From Hydractinia symbiolongicarpus (lineage: Eukaryota > Cnidaria > Hydrozoa > Anthoathecata > Hydractiniidae): DNA of 64,000 bases. The translations under genes were made by a program, and so were the position numbers. This document shows, piece after piece, positions 22,818-32,331 of the stretch. Location of the stretch: NCBI RefSeq assembly GCF_029227915.1, contig NC_079882.1, forward strand, positions 10,292,001-10,356,000, read 5' to 3'. Position 1 is the first letter of the stretch, and every line of letters starts with the position of its first letter. The notes beneath the pieces were generated by a model, which saw only the letters and a program-made list of their open reading frames with translations, did not search any database and was not told the DNA's origin.

Positions 22818-23417
22818 ATGACTCTAGATGTGGTGCTTCAACCACATACAGCAATCTTCACAGGGCCTACCTCGTGCGGTAAGACCCAACGAGTGCTCGA
22901 CGTACTGGAGAACGAGTACAAGCACCATTTCCACAACGTTGTCATACTCTGTCCAACGATCCGCTCTTATAGGACTTACTTGGAAAGGTCCGCACTGTGG
23001 CAAAATGACTATGTGTTCTTGATAGAGCCGGGTGATCAACTCTTTTACTAGATTGAGCAACTATCGAAGCTGCTAGCGGGTAAAAAGACTCTGTTCATTG
23101 TTGACGATCTTATATCGGACGAGAGCCTGGATAAGAAGCGTCAACCCATGCTCGAGCTGGCTATCAGTGGGAGGCATAGAAAGCATAGTCTCTGGTTATT
23201 AACACAGTGTTATACGGCCTTGCCAAAGAACCTAAGAACTTAAGACGTCAAAAGAAGCAATTGCCCACCCCGGGAGAGGTCAGATATGAAGCTAGTGGAT
23301 GAGGAAACGAACATGATCTCGGATTGGGAAGGGATCAAGACCCAGCTTAGGAAGTCGAAACATGCGTGCTTGTATATGAGATTGGAACACCCTCGGACCT
23401 GGAAAATTTTGGAGTGA
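22818..23417 (+). pseudogene. Packaging-type ATPase (FtsK/HerA-like) of the Polinton, two in-frame stops
   Basis: A single frame of 200 codons has Walker A GPTSCGKT at residues 16-23 and Walker B LFIVDD near residues 92-97, followed by a conserved SGRHRKHSLWLLTQ stretch (sensor-like Gln). It is cut by TAG at 23049 and TAA at 23241 but has no frameshift. The length fits Polinton genome-packaging ATPases, which move DNA into the capsid. Two nonsense codons should abolish function. Confidence 0.85.
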
Positions 23418-23491
23418 CGCGGACATCAGGTGTACCCGGCGGGTACAACTGATCAGACACGCATTTTGCATTGACTTTCAACTGAACAAAT

Positions 23492-23713
23492 ATGTCTTGT
23501 ATCGAAATATTACGAGAGGAGTTTGAGGGAGAGATCCAGAAATTGGAGGAAACAATCGAGAACTTGGAAGCGAGTCATGAGGAACTCGCGATTAGAGATT
23601 GTGGGCTGTATGAGATGATGAGGCAGAGGAATAAATACAACGACCGGATCGCTTTAATCGCCTGTGTTTCGTCGCTGGCTCTTACCATGATCCACTATAT
23701 GATGAAATATTAA
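23492..23713 (+). CDS. Coiled-coil, membrane-anchored small protein
   Basis: An intact 73-residue frame. Residues 5-45 form a Glu/Leu-rich coiled coil (EIQKLEETIENLEASHEEL) and residues 53-70 a hydrophobic C-terminal anchor (IALIACVSSLALTMIHY). It sits between the ATPase and the BRO-N gene. Function unknown; a tail-anchored accessory or virion protein is plausible. Confidence 0.55.
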   Translation: MSCIEILREEFEGEIQKLEETIENLEASHEELAIRDCGLYEMMRQRNKYNDRIALIACVSSLALTMIHYMMKY

Positions 23714-23837
23714 GACCCGGACGTTACGGCGCTAGAAGATTAAGTCGCTGTTTTGTGGTTTATCAAAGCAACAAAAATTTACGAGCACCGTCCTCGCACC
23801 ATGATCCCCGAATCCAAAAAAAAAATTACAAGTAGAT

Positions 23838-24607
23838 ATGTCTCTTGTAGCAGTTGATTGTTTTCAGGGAAAACAAGTCCGATCCTTTTTTGTGAAGGGT
23901 AAAGGCCAATGCATCGTGGCCTCCGATGTTTGGAGAGCTGCAGGCTATAGGCGGTATGCGGGAGTAAAAGCTATTCAGCGATATGTGCCTGACAAGTATA
24001 AAATGCGGAAAGGTGACGCTGTTGTTGAGCTCCAAGGGGTGAAAACCGGAGTCCACCCATGGCCAGATACAGTTTTACTGACGGAAGCAGGTTTTTATTG
24101 CTTCCTCTTGAGGTGTGGCAGACCTGAAGCAGAATCATTTTTTGGGTGGGTTGTTGAGGAGTTACTCCCAAGAGAAATTCGAAAACTTACGGAAACCATC
24201 GAGGCCAGAGATATTGCCGTTACCATGCTGGAGGAAGATCCAGACAAGAGGGACGAAGAAATCATTGAACTACGAGAGAGATATGTCCCCCAGGATACCC
24301 GTACGACAATATGCTCTGCGTTGTTAAAAAGAATGATCCTCACGAGTGTGGAAAGAAAGGTAAGCATCCCTACTATATGATCAGATGTCAGCGTACATGC
24401 CTGGGAAAGAGCATTGCCTCCAGTTTGACAAAATATCCTGAGGGCACTGTAATCGGGAGATGTGACAACCCAAATGCCGTGCATACGTGGAAGCGTTTTA
24501 GAGACAACACTCTGGGTGCTGCGAACTCTTACAAAAACCACTTTACCCTACCTGATGATGATACACGTGAGTTGTTCGAGGGAAAGTTCGACATCGGCAT
24601 AATATAA
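23838..24607 (+). pseudogene. BRO-N domain protein, one frameshift
   Basis: Residues 1-110 match the BRO-N (baculovirus repeated ORF) fold: a short start strand, ASDVWRAAGYRRYAGVKAIQ, then PDTVLLTEAGFYCFLLRCGR and FFGWVVEELLPREIR. A coiled linker follows. Near 24300 the frame shifts by one, and the second frame (24311-24607) encodes a Cys/Trp-containing C-terminal part ending at TAA. BRO-N proteins of large DNA viruses bind DNA and are thought to regulate genes. In a Polinton this is an accessory gene. Confidence 0.8.
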
Positions 24608-24652
24608 GCAATATATGAGATTTTAATTACGTCTATAAATATCAACTGAGCA

Positions 24653-24971
24653 AGTCCCCCGCAGCGGGGCACTTAGTGGAATGGCCCTCGGACTCGAGAA
24701 ATTTACCACTCTTTTACATGTCCCCAACAAGTACAAAATACGGCTTGGGGACGCTATTACCGATCTCCGGGAGGTATTTAGATCCAAGTACCTACACCCA
24801 GACACGGAGTACACCCAAGCAGACACAGTTTTACTGACGGAACCACGAGCCACGTGGTCAAAATTGATACGTGTCGGTGGCACCGAAACATTTTTAACTG
24901 AGTGGTTCGCCCGCAGCAGGGGAACCAGTGAAATGGCCCTCGGAATCGAGAAAATTACCACTCTTTAACAT
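24653..24971 (+). repeat. BRO-N gene fragment between two direct repeats
   Basis: Segments 24660-24719 and 24910-24970 are direct repeats sharing GTGGAATGGCCCTCGGA or GTGAAATGGCCCTCGGA and ACCACTCTTT. Between them the translation PNKYKIRLGDA and ADTVLLTE mirrors PDKYKMRKGDA and PDTVLLTE of the full BRO-N gene. It is a partial, decayed duplicate; the end of the integrase gene overlaps the last repeat. Confidence 0.65.
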
Positions 24972-25928
24972 GCTCCGGAGGTACTTCAACATCCTCTGGT
25001 ACTAGCATCAACTCCTCTGACACAAAACTACGTTCAGGCCCATCAGCCAAATAGTACAGGAGACGTGTACCTGTCACAATACGTTCGAGTCTATACGTTT
25101 TCTTGCTCCACCAAGCGTCCGTAGCGCGTCTTTTTTGATCACCTTGCTCTTCGCCGGGCTGCAGCAGGTAAAGATAGGGACCGTCATCAGGTAGAGGCTT
25201 TTCTTCATGCTTTTCCTTACCTTGCGGCACCTCCTCGAGCTTGATGGCCTTGCTTGGTTTTATGCCGATCATAGCTGTTTTGGTGTTGTTCAAACTTTTG
25301 ACGATAGTGTACAAGTGTTTAACCCATGTACTACTTTGTTCATCACTGACCAACTCTTGAGCATCTTGAGGTTTGAAGAGCCTCTCGGCGAGCACCTTGT
25401 TATACGATTCGACGAACGCCGTGAAAGTGTGGTGGTATTTGGTAGTTGCGCGCTTTATCTCGACCCCTTTGCTTTCTAGCAGCTTACTCACGTCTGACTT
25501 GAACTCTGAACCATTATCGAACTGGAATATACTCGGATAACGCAGAGGTCCCGCTTTGTATATGTTGAGCATGTCCGCAACCTCGCTAGCCTTTTTCGTA
25601 CGTAAATGCCTCACTACTTTGTACCTCAAAGCCACGTCGATGCCCGTGAGTATATACTTGTACGTGTTTCCATAGACTTTATCGTGAGGCATATAGAGCA
25701 AATCGAATTGGTACATTTCGTTGGGCTTTGCGATGGTGAAATGCGGATAATTGATGCGCTTGGGCCCTTTAATATGTCTAAACCACAGGAGTTGACGAGT
25801 CAACCAGTGAGTAACTCTTTTGTTAGAAAGACCACTCTGCTCGGAGAGTAATTTAATGACTTTCCATCCCGTCCAGAGATGTTCCGGGGTGTAGTAGATC
25901 TTCCGTGAGGATGTTTTGCTTTCGACAT
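24955..25928 (-). CDS. Polinton integrase (rve superfamily, DD35E)
   Basis: This is the best-preserved core gene. The uninterrupted frame covers 24955-25803 and stays open upstream to about 25936. Counting from the Leu-Thr-Arg-Gln at 25803, the catalytic residues are D34 (QFDLLYMP), D96 (QFDNGSEF) and E132 (FVESYNKVL), with exactly 35 residues between D96 and E132. The C-terminal WWSKKTYRLERIV region resembles the chromo/SH3-like tail of Polinton integrases. The upstream frame has no in-frame ATG; the ATG at 25928 is in another frame, so a small frameshift near the start is likely. The enzyme inserts the linear element into the genome. Confidence 0.92.
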
Positions 25929-25948
25929 GTTTATTTTACATGTCGAAA
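25920..25948. promoter_or_regulatory. Perfect 11-bp-arm palindrome at the integrase start
   Basis: TTTCGACATGT and ACATGTCGAAA are exact reverse complements around a 7-base A/T loop. It fills the gap between the stop of the upstream minus-strand gene (25956) and the integrase, and contains the candidate ATG at 25928. Could be an operator, promoter element or RNA hairpin. Confidence 0.5.
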
Positions 25949-25955
25949 AAGTTCT

Positions 25956-26354
25956 TTACATATACTTATACGCTGCAAAACCCTGTAGAGCCAAGGATCC
26001 TACGATGAACGTCAGCTCGCCGTCTTGTTGCTGTTTGCTTGGTGTATAGAAGTCGGAGAGCTTGGGAGCTTTTTTGATCGTGCCGATGTAGTACTCTCGC
26101 ATGCCTTCGTCGAGCTCTTTCAAGCTTTCGCCAGCTTGACACTTAAGCTCTCGCTGCTTGCTGTACCAATCGATTTTCGTTTGCCTATCCCGAACCCACT
26201 GTGCTTGAGCTGCTTGTAATTGTTCAATAGCTTTGTCATGCCTCTTACGTTCTGCTTCACCATGCCCCGAGAGCTTGCTAAAAAGGAAATTAGACCCGCT
26301 AAATGCCAACGCGTTAATCAACGCTCCTCCTGCCATTACTGCTAAGGTAGCCAT
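25956..26354 (-). CDS. Conserved Polinton protein with hydrophobic N-terminus, unknown
   Basis: An intact 132-residue frame. The start LAVMAGGALINALAFSGSNF is small and hydrophobic, like a fusion-peptide-like or membrane-active helix. A charged helical middle follows (HDKAIEQLQAAQAQWVRDRQ), with a second mildly hydrophobic stretch at the C-terminus. It sits directly after the major capsid gene (9-base gap) and before the integrase, so a virion or minor capsid role is likely. This is context, not homology. Confidence 0.6.
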   Translation of the reverse strand: MATLAVMAGGALINALAFSGSNFLFSKLSGHGEAERKRHDKAIEQLQAAQAQWVRDRQTKIDWYSKQRELKCQAGESLKELDEGMREYYIGTIKKAPKLSDFYTPSKQQQDGELTFIVGSLALQGFAAYKYM

Positions 26355-26362
26355 CTTTATTT

Positions 26363-27636
26363 CTAGTACTCCGTGCTATACCATCTGCCATCTTTGATGT
26401 TCAGCTGCGCATCTTGGAGCAAGTACACGTAGCAGCGGATATCCCCAGTTCCGTCAGCCTTCTTCGTCATGTGGAGAGTTACACCATCCGACAACCTCTG
26501 TAGAGGCATTCCAGAACCGTGCAAGCTGTGATCGGGTGTCGCACGGAAATCGATGAAGAGCGCGTATCTTTCATAAAAGAACTGTCCAATGGTCATTTTG
26601 CTATTCACATCCCCGAAAAGTTTAAAGACTTGCTCGAGATGATCTTTCGGGAGCATGGCGTGGCTATACAGTTCATTCGGCTCACCTTCTACCGTGATCG
26701 CGATTTTCTCGATCTTAGGGGTTGTAGAAGACCTCGTTAGTGCCAGCATAAGGTTTCACTTTCCCCGGATCCACGAATAGTAGTAATACACCCTTCAAGC
26801 TCTTGGCAGGAGTGTCGTCTGGAGATTATAGCTGGTATCAGCCTTTTTCATCGTTATAACCTTGCTGCGAAGTACACGCTCATAGGGCAGAGCGAGCCTC
26901 GAGTATTGAGACATCATAGGACTCGCGAGACCTTCCTTTGTCACTTTATCAAACTCGAAGCAGATTTTGGTAATTTTATAAGCGCCATAAACTGGTTTAG
27001 CTGCCGTGCTTTCAGCATCAGCAGCCGTACCAGCATCTTTGATGACTTGGTCATGGGGTGCGATATGTATGGCAAACTGGAGCAAGTCGTGCTTGGTAGA
27101 AGCCTGCTTGGTAGAAGGGCAAGCCTCTGGTGAGTTCGAAAAATTTGCCGATTAGGATGCAAAAGGTGTTGCCGTAAGCTACCACGATCGCTTCTTCTTC
27201 ATCATTTCCAACAGGAGGGGGTCACTAGCTTTTACTTGCAGCACGCGGATTCTACCATCGTTGGGATTGATGCCTTCAAGAATCAAATTGATCTCTCGGT
27301 CAAACTTTCCCTATATACTGCGAACACATTGAAATCGCTGATGTTTTGCACTTCGTGGCCGTTCAGGCTTATGCGAAGAATTTGAACGAGGGCTTTGCCG
27401 ATGTTGCTGACGATGGTGCGTTTCGTGTTGGTGTCAGTAAGTTTCAGGTCGAATAGGAGTTTAAGGGACCCTGGGAACATTACATCGGTTTCTTCCAAAT
27501 TGGGTACGTCCACATACAAGTCTTCGTTTTGATTAATCGTACTGGGGTTGTGGAAGACTTTGACACGCTGTTTCTTGCCTTTCATAGCCAGCATAGTCTT
27601 TAATTCCTTGTGAGGATCTAACTTCGTTCCGTACAT
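26363..27636 (-). pseudogene. Major capsid protein (double jelly-roll type) of the Polinton, fragmented
   Basis: Three collinear minus-strand frames (27636-27283, 27085-26795, 26749-26363) give the N-terminal, middle and C-terminal thirds of one protein of about 420 residues. Signature segments are FPGSLKLLFDLKLTDTNTK (N-terminal strands), AYKITKICFEFDKVTKEG (middle) and DHSLHGSGMPLQRLSDGV near the C-terminus. The position beside the integrase and the total length match Polinton capsid genes. At least two frameshifts separate the parts. The product would form the icosahedral shell. Confidence 0.8.
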
Positions 27637-27664
27637 TTATTAATGGGTTGCAGAGGTTGAATAA

Positions 27665-28923
27665 ATGGATGATAATCCAGGATACGATAACGTAGGCTTT
27701 ATACAAGAGGAAGATATTCAAGACAAGCCTGAGGAACTCAGCAGCGCGAGTGAGATCCTTCGACCCGAGGATATTCCCTTACCAAGCACTACGCCCGCAC
27801 CACCTTTAGGAAATACCACGACGCGACAACAACAGCTCACGGCAAGGCAGGAGCTACTAAAATCAAAAGTTGATAGCCTTTACGAAGCACTTAGTGGGAA
27901 GCTGGGGGAGCCTAGTGCAAGATACTATAACGAGTTTGAGGTCGGCGGGAACCGGCTTCTTTACGATGGTATAGAGCTCACGAAAATGAATGGTGAATTA
28001 AGGAGTGTTGCCGAGATACAACGGAGGTTGAGGACGAATCGTTTGCGGGCCATGGGGTTCATCGACTATACTACACCACACAAGGGCAGTAATACTATGG
28101 CCCAGAGCCTCGCGAATGAGGTCGATATTCTTGTATTGAATAGAGGTGAGGAGGAGGCTTCGGGTAAAGAGGAGGGTGAGACGATTGAAATGCAAACAAT
28201 TGATAGCATTCAAAATTTTGCTCGTGACGTAGAGGGTTATGTAGATAATTCGTTCGCAGGCGTCGATGATGAGATCGAGGTCCCTGATATGAGAAATTTA
28301 AAGGTCGAAATCGAAAACTTGCAGAAGACTATTAAGGAGGTGAAGGATAAACTTGTACAATATGATAGCGATATAAATACGAAAGAGGCCAAGCTTAAAG
28401 GCCTTAAGAAGCAGAAGCCCGGGGTGCGAAGGAAGATAAGAAGGATGAACTGGGTAAGCACGGTCTTTCCTCCGAGGTTTTTAGGCAACTGAGGTCTATT
28501 AAGTCCGAGCTGATGAAGATTGCTGGAGACGATAAAACCTTGCTTGAAAAGCTTAAAACCCTTTTCCGGGAGCAAGGCTTGACTATCGCGAGCATCGTCT
28601 CAGCTGTTGGGTTGCTGGTCTCTACCATCGTCCTGGCAGTTTTGGGAGGTGGAGGCACTGCCGGAGGAGCTGCTGGAGGAAGTACAGATGGGAAAGGTTT
28701 TGTACGAAAACAGCTTGAAAGACTCGGGAGATTTTTGAAGTATCTAGCAGGGAAGGCAGTTGCAGCGTTACCAGGGATCATTGGCAGCGTGGTCTCGTTC
28801 TTTTTCAGAGTTGCAGCGAGAGTTGTCGAGTTCGCAGCAAAGCACTTGTATATGGCTTTGGCTGCTGCTGTGGGTATTGTTGTTGCGTATGTAGGTAACA
28901 GGAAGAGTAAGGGAAAGAATTGA
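27665..28923 (+). pseudogene. Large Polinton structural-type protein with coiled coil and membrane segments, one frameshift
   Basis: It starts at ATG 27665, divergent from the capsid gene with 28 bases between starts. Residues 1-60 are acidic and Pro-rich; the middle is helical; residues 215-255 form a coiled coil (NLKVEIENLQKTIKEVKDKL). The frame closes at 28492 while the next frame (28513-28923) continues into two or three hydrophobic, Gly/Ala-rich helices (SIVSAVGLLVSTIVLAVL; LYMALAAAVGIVVAYVG) and a basic tail. The shift lies near 28420-28440. The architecture suggests a virion membrane or minor structural protein. Confidence 0.6.
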
Positions 28924-29065
28924 TGAAGAGTCTAGTATGTTGAGCAACACATTAGACCTATTTCTTCATCCAAATGAAAGCGAGGATTAGCCTTACTCAA
29001 ACGGTGATAACGGTAGCCTTGGTATTCTCATGCTGAGTTGCATCAACTCCTGGCGCAGTGTGCGA

Positions 29066-30080
29066 CTATGATAGAGGGAGGGTGGCACCCTCCCCTACAA
29101 TTTCTTCCCTTGCTGCTTGATGTTTGGAACTCTGCGGTCTGGCAGCGTTAATCTGCGGGTTAACACCAATCGAGAAGTACTCATTGCTGATGAGTATCTT
29201 GTTCGTGAAATTCACGACATTCCCTATATGAAGACTCAGATCGGAAGGGATCATGTATACCCCATGAGCAACGCTGAAATCGACCTTGGACCGCGCGTAC
29301 TTGAGCACATTTTGGAGTCGCTTTTTTGCCTCACCCGTGTCACTAGGCCGGAGGATCAGCTCTTCAAAAGTCGTCAAGTACAAGTGTTGAGCATGATTGC
29401 CTATGATGTTGGACCTCGCGTTAGCTTGGCTTTGAAATATGAGGTAAGCATGAAATCTTACACTTTGGAAAAGCTTCTCTATGCCTATACGAGTAAGACC
29501 TTGAAAGGTTTCGAGAATCCACCGGCTCCATGAATCTCCATCGAAATAGCTCGATCCACTGCCGAAGTAGTCTTCACGAATAGCTTGCCAGCTACTGAAG
29601 AGAGTCTCGTTCCTCCACTCTTGCTCGCTACTACTTACCCCGAATTCACGTGCTAATTACTGGAACTTTTGCATGTTGAAAGGGTTGTTGAGACGTCGAA
29701 ACCTATCGGAACCCTTTAGAGACACTTCGAGATCTTGAAGTATTTTACGAATACACGTAGAAACGGTAAACGAAGCGAACAAGAGGTAGGGATGTGGTTA
29801 GATGCTGCATAGAAATAACACAAGCTGAAGTTGCGCAGTAGGTAGCAAGATTGAGCTGAGTGGACCAGAGGCTGAAAGGTTGGCTTTGCCAGGTATTCAA
29901 CACCGCCCCGGAGTGGAACTCATAGTCAACAAAGATGTTGGGGAATTTAACCTTAAATGAGGATCCCTTTGTGTCAATAACGATGTCTTGCATTGAGGAA
30001 TCATCACCCTTGAGTCTCCCAAGATAGCGCCCATGTGTAGGGACATAGTTTTCTTTGGGATTATACGAGTAAATGCTCAT
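29066..30080 (-). pseudogene. Conserved Polinton virion-type protein, broken
   Basis: ATG at 30080 (the palindrome edge) begins MSIYSYNPKENYVPTHGRYL. The frame stays open to 29745, then stops; other frames on the same strand carry the protein on, ending with 29383-29066. Strand-rich segments such as GSSFKVKFPNIFVDYEF suggest a beta-sandwich fold. It is divergent from the gene at 30097. A minor capsid role is possible but inferred from context only. The plus-strand ORF at 29117-29533 is its shadow. Confidence 0.55.
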
Positions 30081-30099
30081 CTTTGTTATAACAAAGATG
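30078..30099. promoter_or_regulatory. Perfect 22-bp palindrome carrying both start codons of a divergent gene pair
   Basis: CATCTTTGTTA is followed directly by its exact reverse complement. The outer CAT is the ATG (minus strand) of the gene ending at 29066, and the outer ATG is the start of the gene at 30097. The two coding regions are thus only 16 bases apart, so promoters must overlap the other gene or transcription must start within the palindrome. Confidence 0.65.
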
Positions 30100-30775
30100 A
30101 AGCAGCCGTATGTCACAGATATAGAGAACCTTACGATGTTTGAGGACTATCTAGGCCAGGACACGAGGATCGCTCTGAAGTCAATCAGCATTAGACCACG
30201 TGGTTGAATCTCTACAGTAACAACGAGTTTACAATCCGTAAGGTAGGGCCTGATCAAAGGGTTACTCGAATTGAAATAATGAATGGGTTGTACAAGATCG
30301 AGGATTTAGAGAGTATCGTCAACAGTCGGGCAGAGGGCAAGATTGAGCTGTTTGTTCTGAATAACGGACTCTGCAGACTCCGTGTCAATGACGGGTACCC
30401 GGTGGTGATTCATCGATAACTGCAAGAGCTCTTGGGTCTACCCTACGATCCCAGTAAAAAGTACTATATGAAGGGTGACCACGATTCATTCTATAGGACT
30501 GACGTATACCAGCGGCTGAGACTTGTTTGCCCCCAGTTAGATGAAGATGACTGCCTGCTGTATGGTAAAAAGTCCAAAATTTATGCCATGCTTCCTACCA
30601 AAGAGCTAAACGCATGGGGGAACATGCTTACATGGAGTTTTGATAATCCTGTATACCTCCTCTGAAGGGCTCGACCGATCGTCTCGAGTTCATGCTCACG
30701 GATGAGCATCACCACGATAAGAATGTTTCGTTCGTGGGCATAACCATGCACTTGCTTATAGAAAAGTATGAGTGA
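30097..30775 (+). pseudogene. Candidate minor capsid (penton-like) protein of the Polinton, broken
   Basis: ATG at 30097 gives MKQPYVTDIENLTMFEDYLG and a beta-strand-rich start. A frameshift near 30195 moves reading to the frame 30204-30663, itself cut by TAA at 30417. The last part (FVGITMHLLIEKYE) lies in a third frame ending at TGA 30773. About 225 residues in total. Motifs like GLYKIEDLESIVNSR and the DEHHH-near-end pattern are strand-rich. A single jelly-roll penton is the working guess from size and position. Confidence 0.45.
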
Positions 30776-31317
30776 CATTGCTAAGGTTTACCCGAGCTTA
30801 CCTTCTGCACCTCCGGAGGGTATGGAGGAGGACAGTTCACAAGTCTACAGACTCAAAAAATCGAAGAAGTCGAACAATACTTGCGGGCCGAGATTAAAGA
30901 GCGGGACAAGCTCGCTAAAAAGTTCAAGATGCATGGTACGTGGGTGAGGTTCTGCGACCACGGGTTACTAGCGGTAAGTGTGATAACTTCCGGCGTTGGT
31001 ATCGGTAGTATACTCTCGGGAATCGGCGTACCATTGGCTCTGGCTATGGGTTAAATGAATTACGATGAATGAATTACGATTGCCGTAGGAATGCGGGGAA
31101 GAGGCTAGATGTCAAGAGTAAGAAACATGATAGCATCAGACTACTGGCGGAGACCAAGTTGAACTCTATCGTTGATTTGATAAGCAGAGCTGTCGAGAAT
31201 GGTGTGATTAGCGACCACGAGTTCAGCCTAATCATGCAGGAAAAGCAAAAATCATTGGCGCTGAAGGGGCACATCAGACAGCGAAGGATAAACTAATCAA
31301 AAAACTTCAATCTGCGC
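30768..31317 (+). pseudogene. Membrane protein with N-terminal PSAP motif, frameshifted
   Basis: The ATG at 30768 overlaps the stop of the previous gene (ATGAGTGA). The N-terminus SDIAKVYPSLPSAPPEGMEE contains PSAP, the core of P(T/S)AP late-domain motifs. The reading shifts near 30855 to a Lys/Glu-rich coil, then a Gly/Ile-rich membrane hairpin (GLLAVSVITSGVGIGSILSG), and stops at 31052. After a 14-base duplication (GAATTACGAT repeated), a hydrophilic helical domain (31069-31296) probably forms the tail of the same protein. A virion membrane role is inferred. Confidence 0.5.
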
Positions 31318-31372
31318 AGTATGTCAGCGGTGCCTAGAGGAGCCGCCAGCTTATTCATAGATCTGGTGTGTT

Positions 31373-31660
31373 GTTTAACACATTACACGATTTTGAGTAC
31401 TTCTCCAGTGTCTCGATCGATGATAAGGTCGCCATCATGTGCGACACGTCGCTGCTTTTCGGAGAGCTGTCTCGAGTATTCTTCGAGATTTTTCTTCAAG
31501 CGAGCCTGGTACAAGGTTCGCAATAGAGACCATCTGTCTGTGTCGAAGCGTCCTTTTACTTGACCTTGCGGATCGCTTCGAGAAGAGGACCCCTATACAT
31601 AGTTGAGTAGTTACGGATCTTTAATGCTTTCGCTTCTATTTTCAGTTCATTAACGTTCAT
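31373..31660 (-). pseudogene. Small SAP-like domain protein, broken
   Basis: ATG at 31660 (minus strand) opens MNVNELKIEAKALKIRNYS, followed by a Leu-rich second helix (GPLLEAIRKV), the two-helix pattern of SAP/Rho-N DNA-binding modules. The same pattern begins the polymerase at 17201. The frame stops after about 34 residues, and coding-like sequence continues in shifted frames. Probably a DNA- or nucleoprotein-associated factor. Confidence 0.45.
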
Positions 31661-31664
31661 GTTT

Positions 31665-31682
31665 GTTTTGATGTGTCAAAAC
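31665..31682. promoter_or_regulatory. Palindrome upstream of the SAP-like minus-strand gene
   Basis: GTTTTGA and TCAAAAC flank TGTG, ending four bases before the minus-strand ATG at 31660. Same placement as the other start-site palindromes of the element. Confidence 0.4.
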
Positions 31683-31694
31683 CTCTCACATCTA

Positions 31695-32307
31695 GTCTAG
31701 TACGACGAAGCTTTCTTCATCATCAGAGTCACTGAAGTAAAAAGTGCTGTATCCTTCAACCTCTTTATATTTACACTCTTCCAAGTGTGTCTATGCGTGG
31801 TAGTTGCGCCCTTGTCTGTAGATACTCGCCAGCTTGATGAAGGCCTTACACTCGCAGCTTTTTTTTTAGTGGTATCTTCTTATGGAATTTTGTTCTGACT
31901 TTACCATCCCACATCTTGAGCTTGGTGTTGAGGTATCGCTCTTTTTTCACGCTGGCATTGGTGAAGCAAATCCCCGCCAAGGACTCCACCTTATTCAATA
32001 TCTCTTCATATTTAGCCAACCACTCGGGATAGCTGGCCAGATCAAACGACATAGTAAACGCGGAGACTCCTTCGTTGTATTCAGAGACACCCCTGGAACG
32101 GGTCTTTTCGGGGGTGAGGATCAATAACGGTCCTAGGTTGCCGTCTTGGTCGTGATACCCAATCACGAAGCGTTCATCTTTACCATTGTTTGCTGGGATA
32201 GAATCGCTCAGTACGAGGTTTTCAATGTTCACTTCTTCGATTTTTAGTGGTTTCGAGTTAGTATAAAAGTCTTCAGACTTAACAGTTTTATCTTCAAATT
32301 TCAACAT
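31695..32307 (-). pseudogene. Unknown conserved-looking Polinton protein, one frameshift
   Basis: The frame 32307-31846 (153 residues) begins MLKFEDKTVKSEDFYTNSKP. Its core is strand-rich (ERFVIGYHDQDGNLGPLLIL; VSAFTMSFDLASYPEWL) and it ends very basic (KFHKKIPLKKKLRV). Another frame carries on with a Cys-containing part and an acidic end (DSDDEESFVVLD) to about 31695. Function unknown; the acidic C-tail is reminiscent of single-strand DNA-binding proteins, but this is only an analogy. Confidence 0.45.
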
Positions 32308-32331
32308 CCTTTCATTTGTGGAGAGAAAACC

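Noticed and set aside
29117-29533. Plus-strand 138-codon ORF inside the Polinton
   Set aside because: The minus strand here continues the virion-type gene starting at 30080; the plus frame is its shadow.
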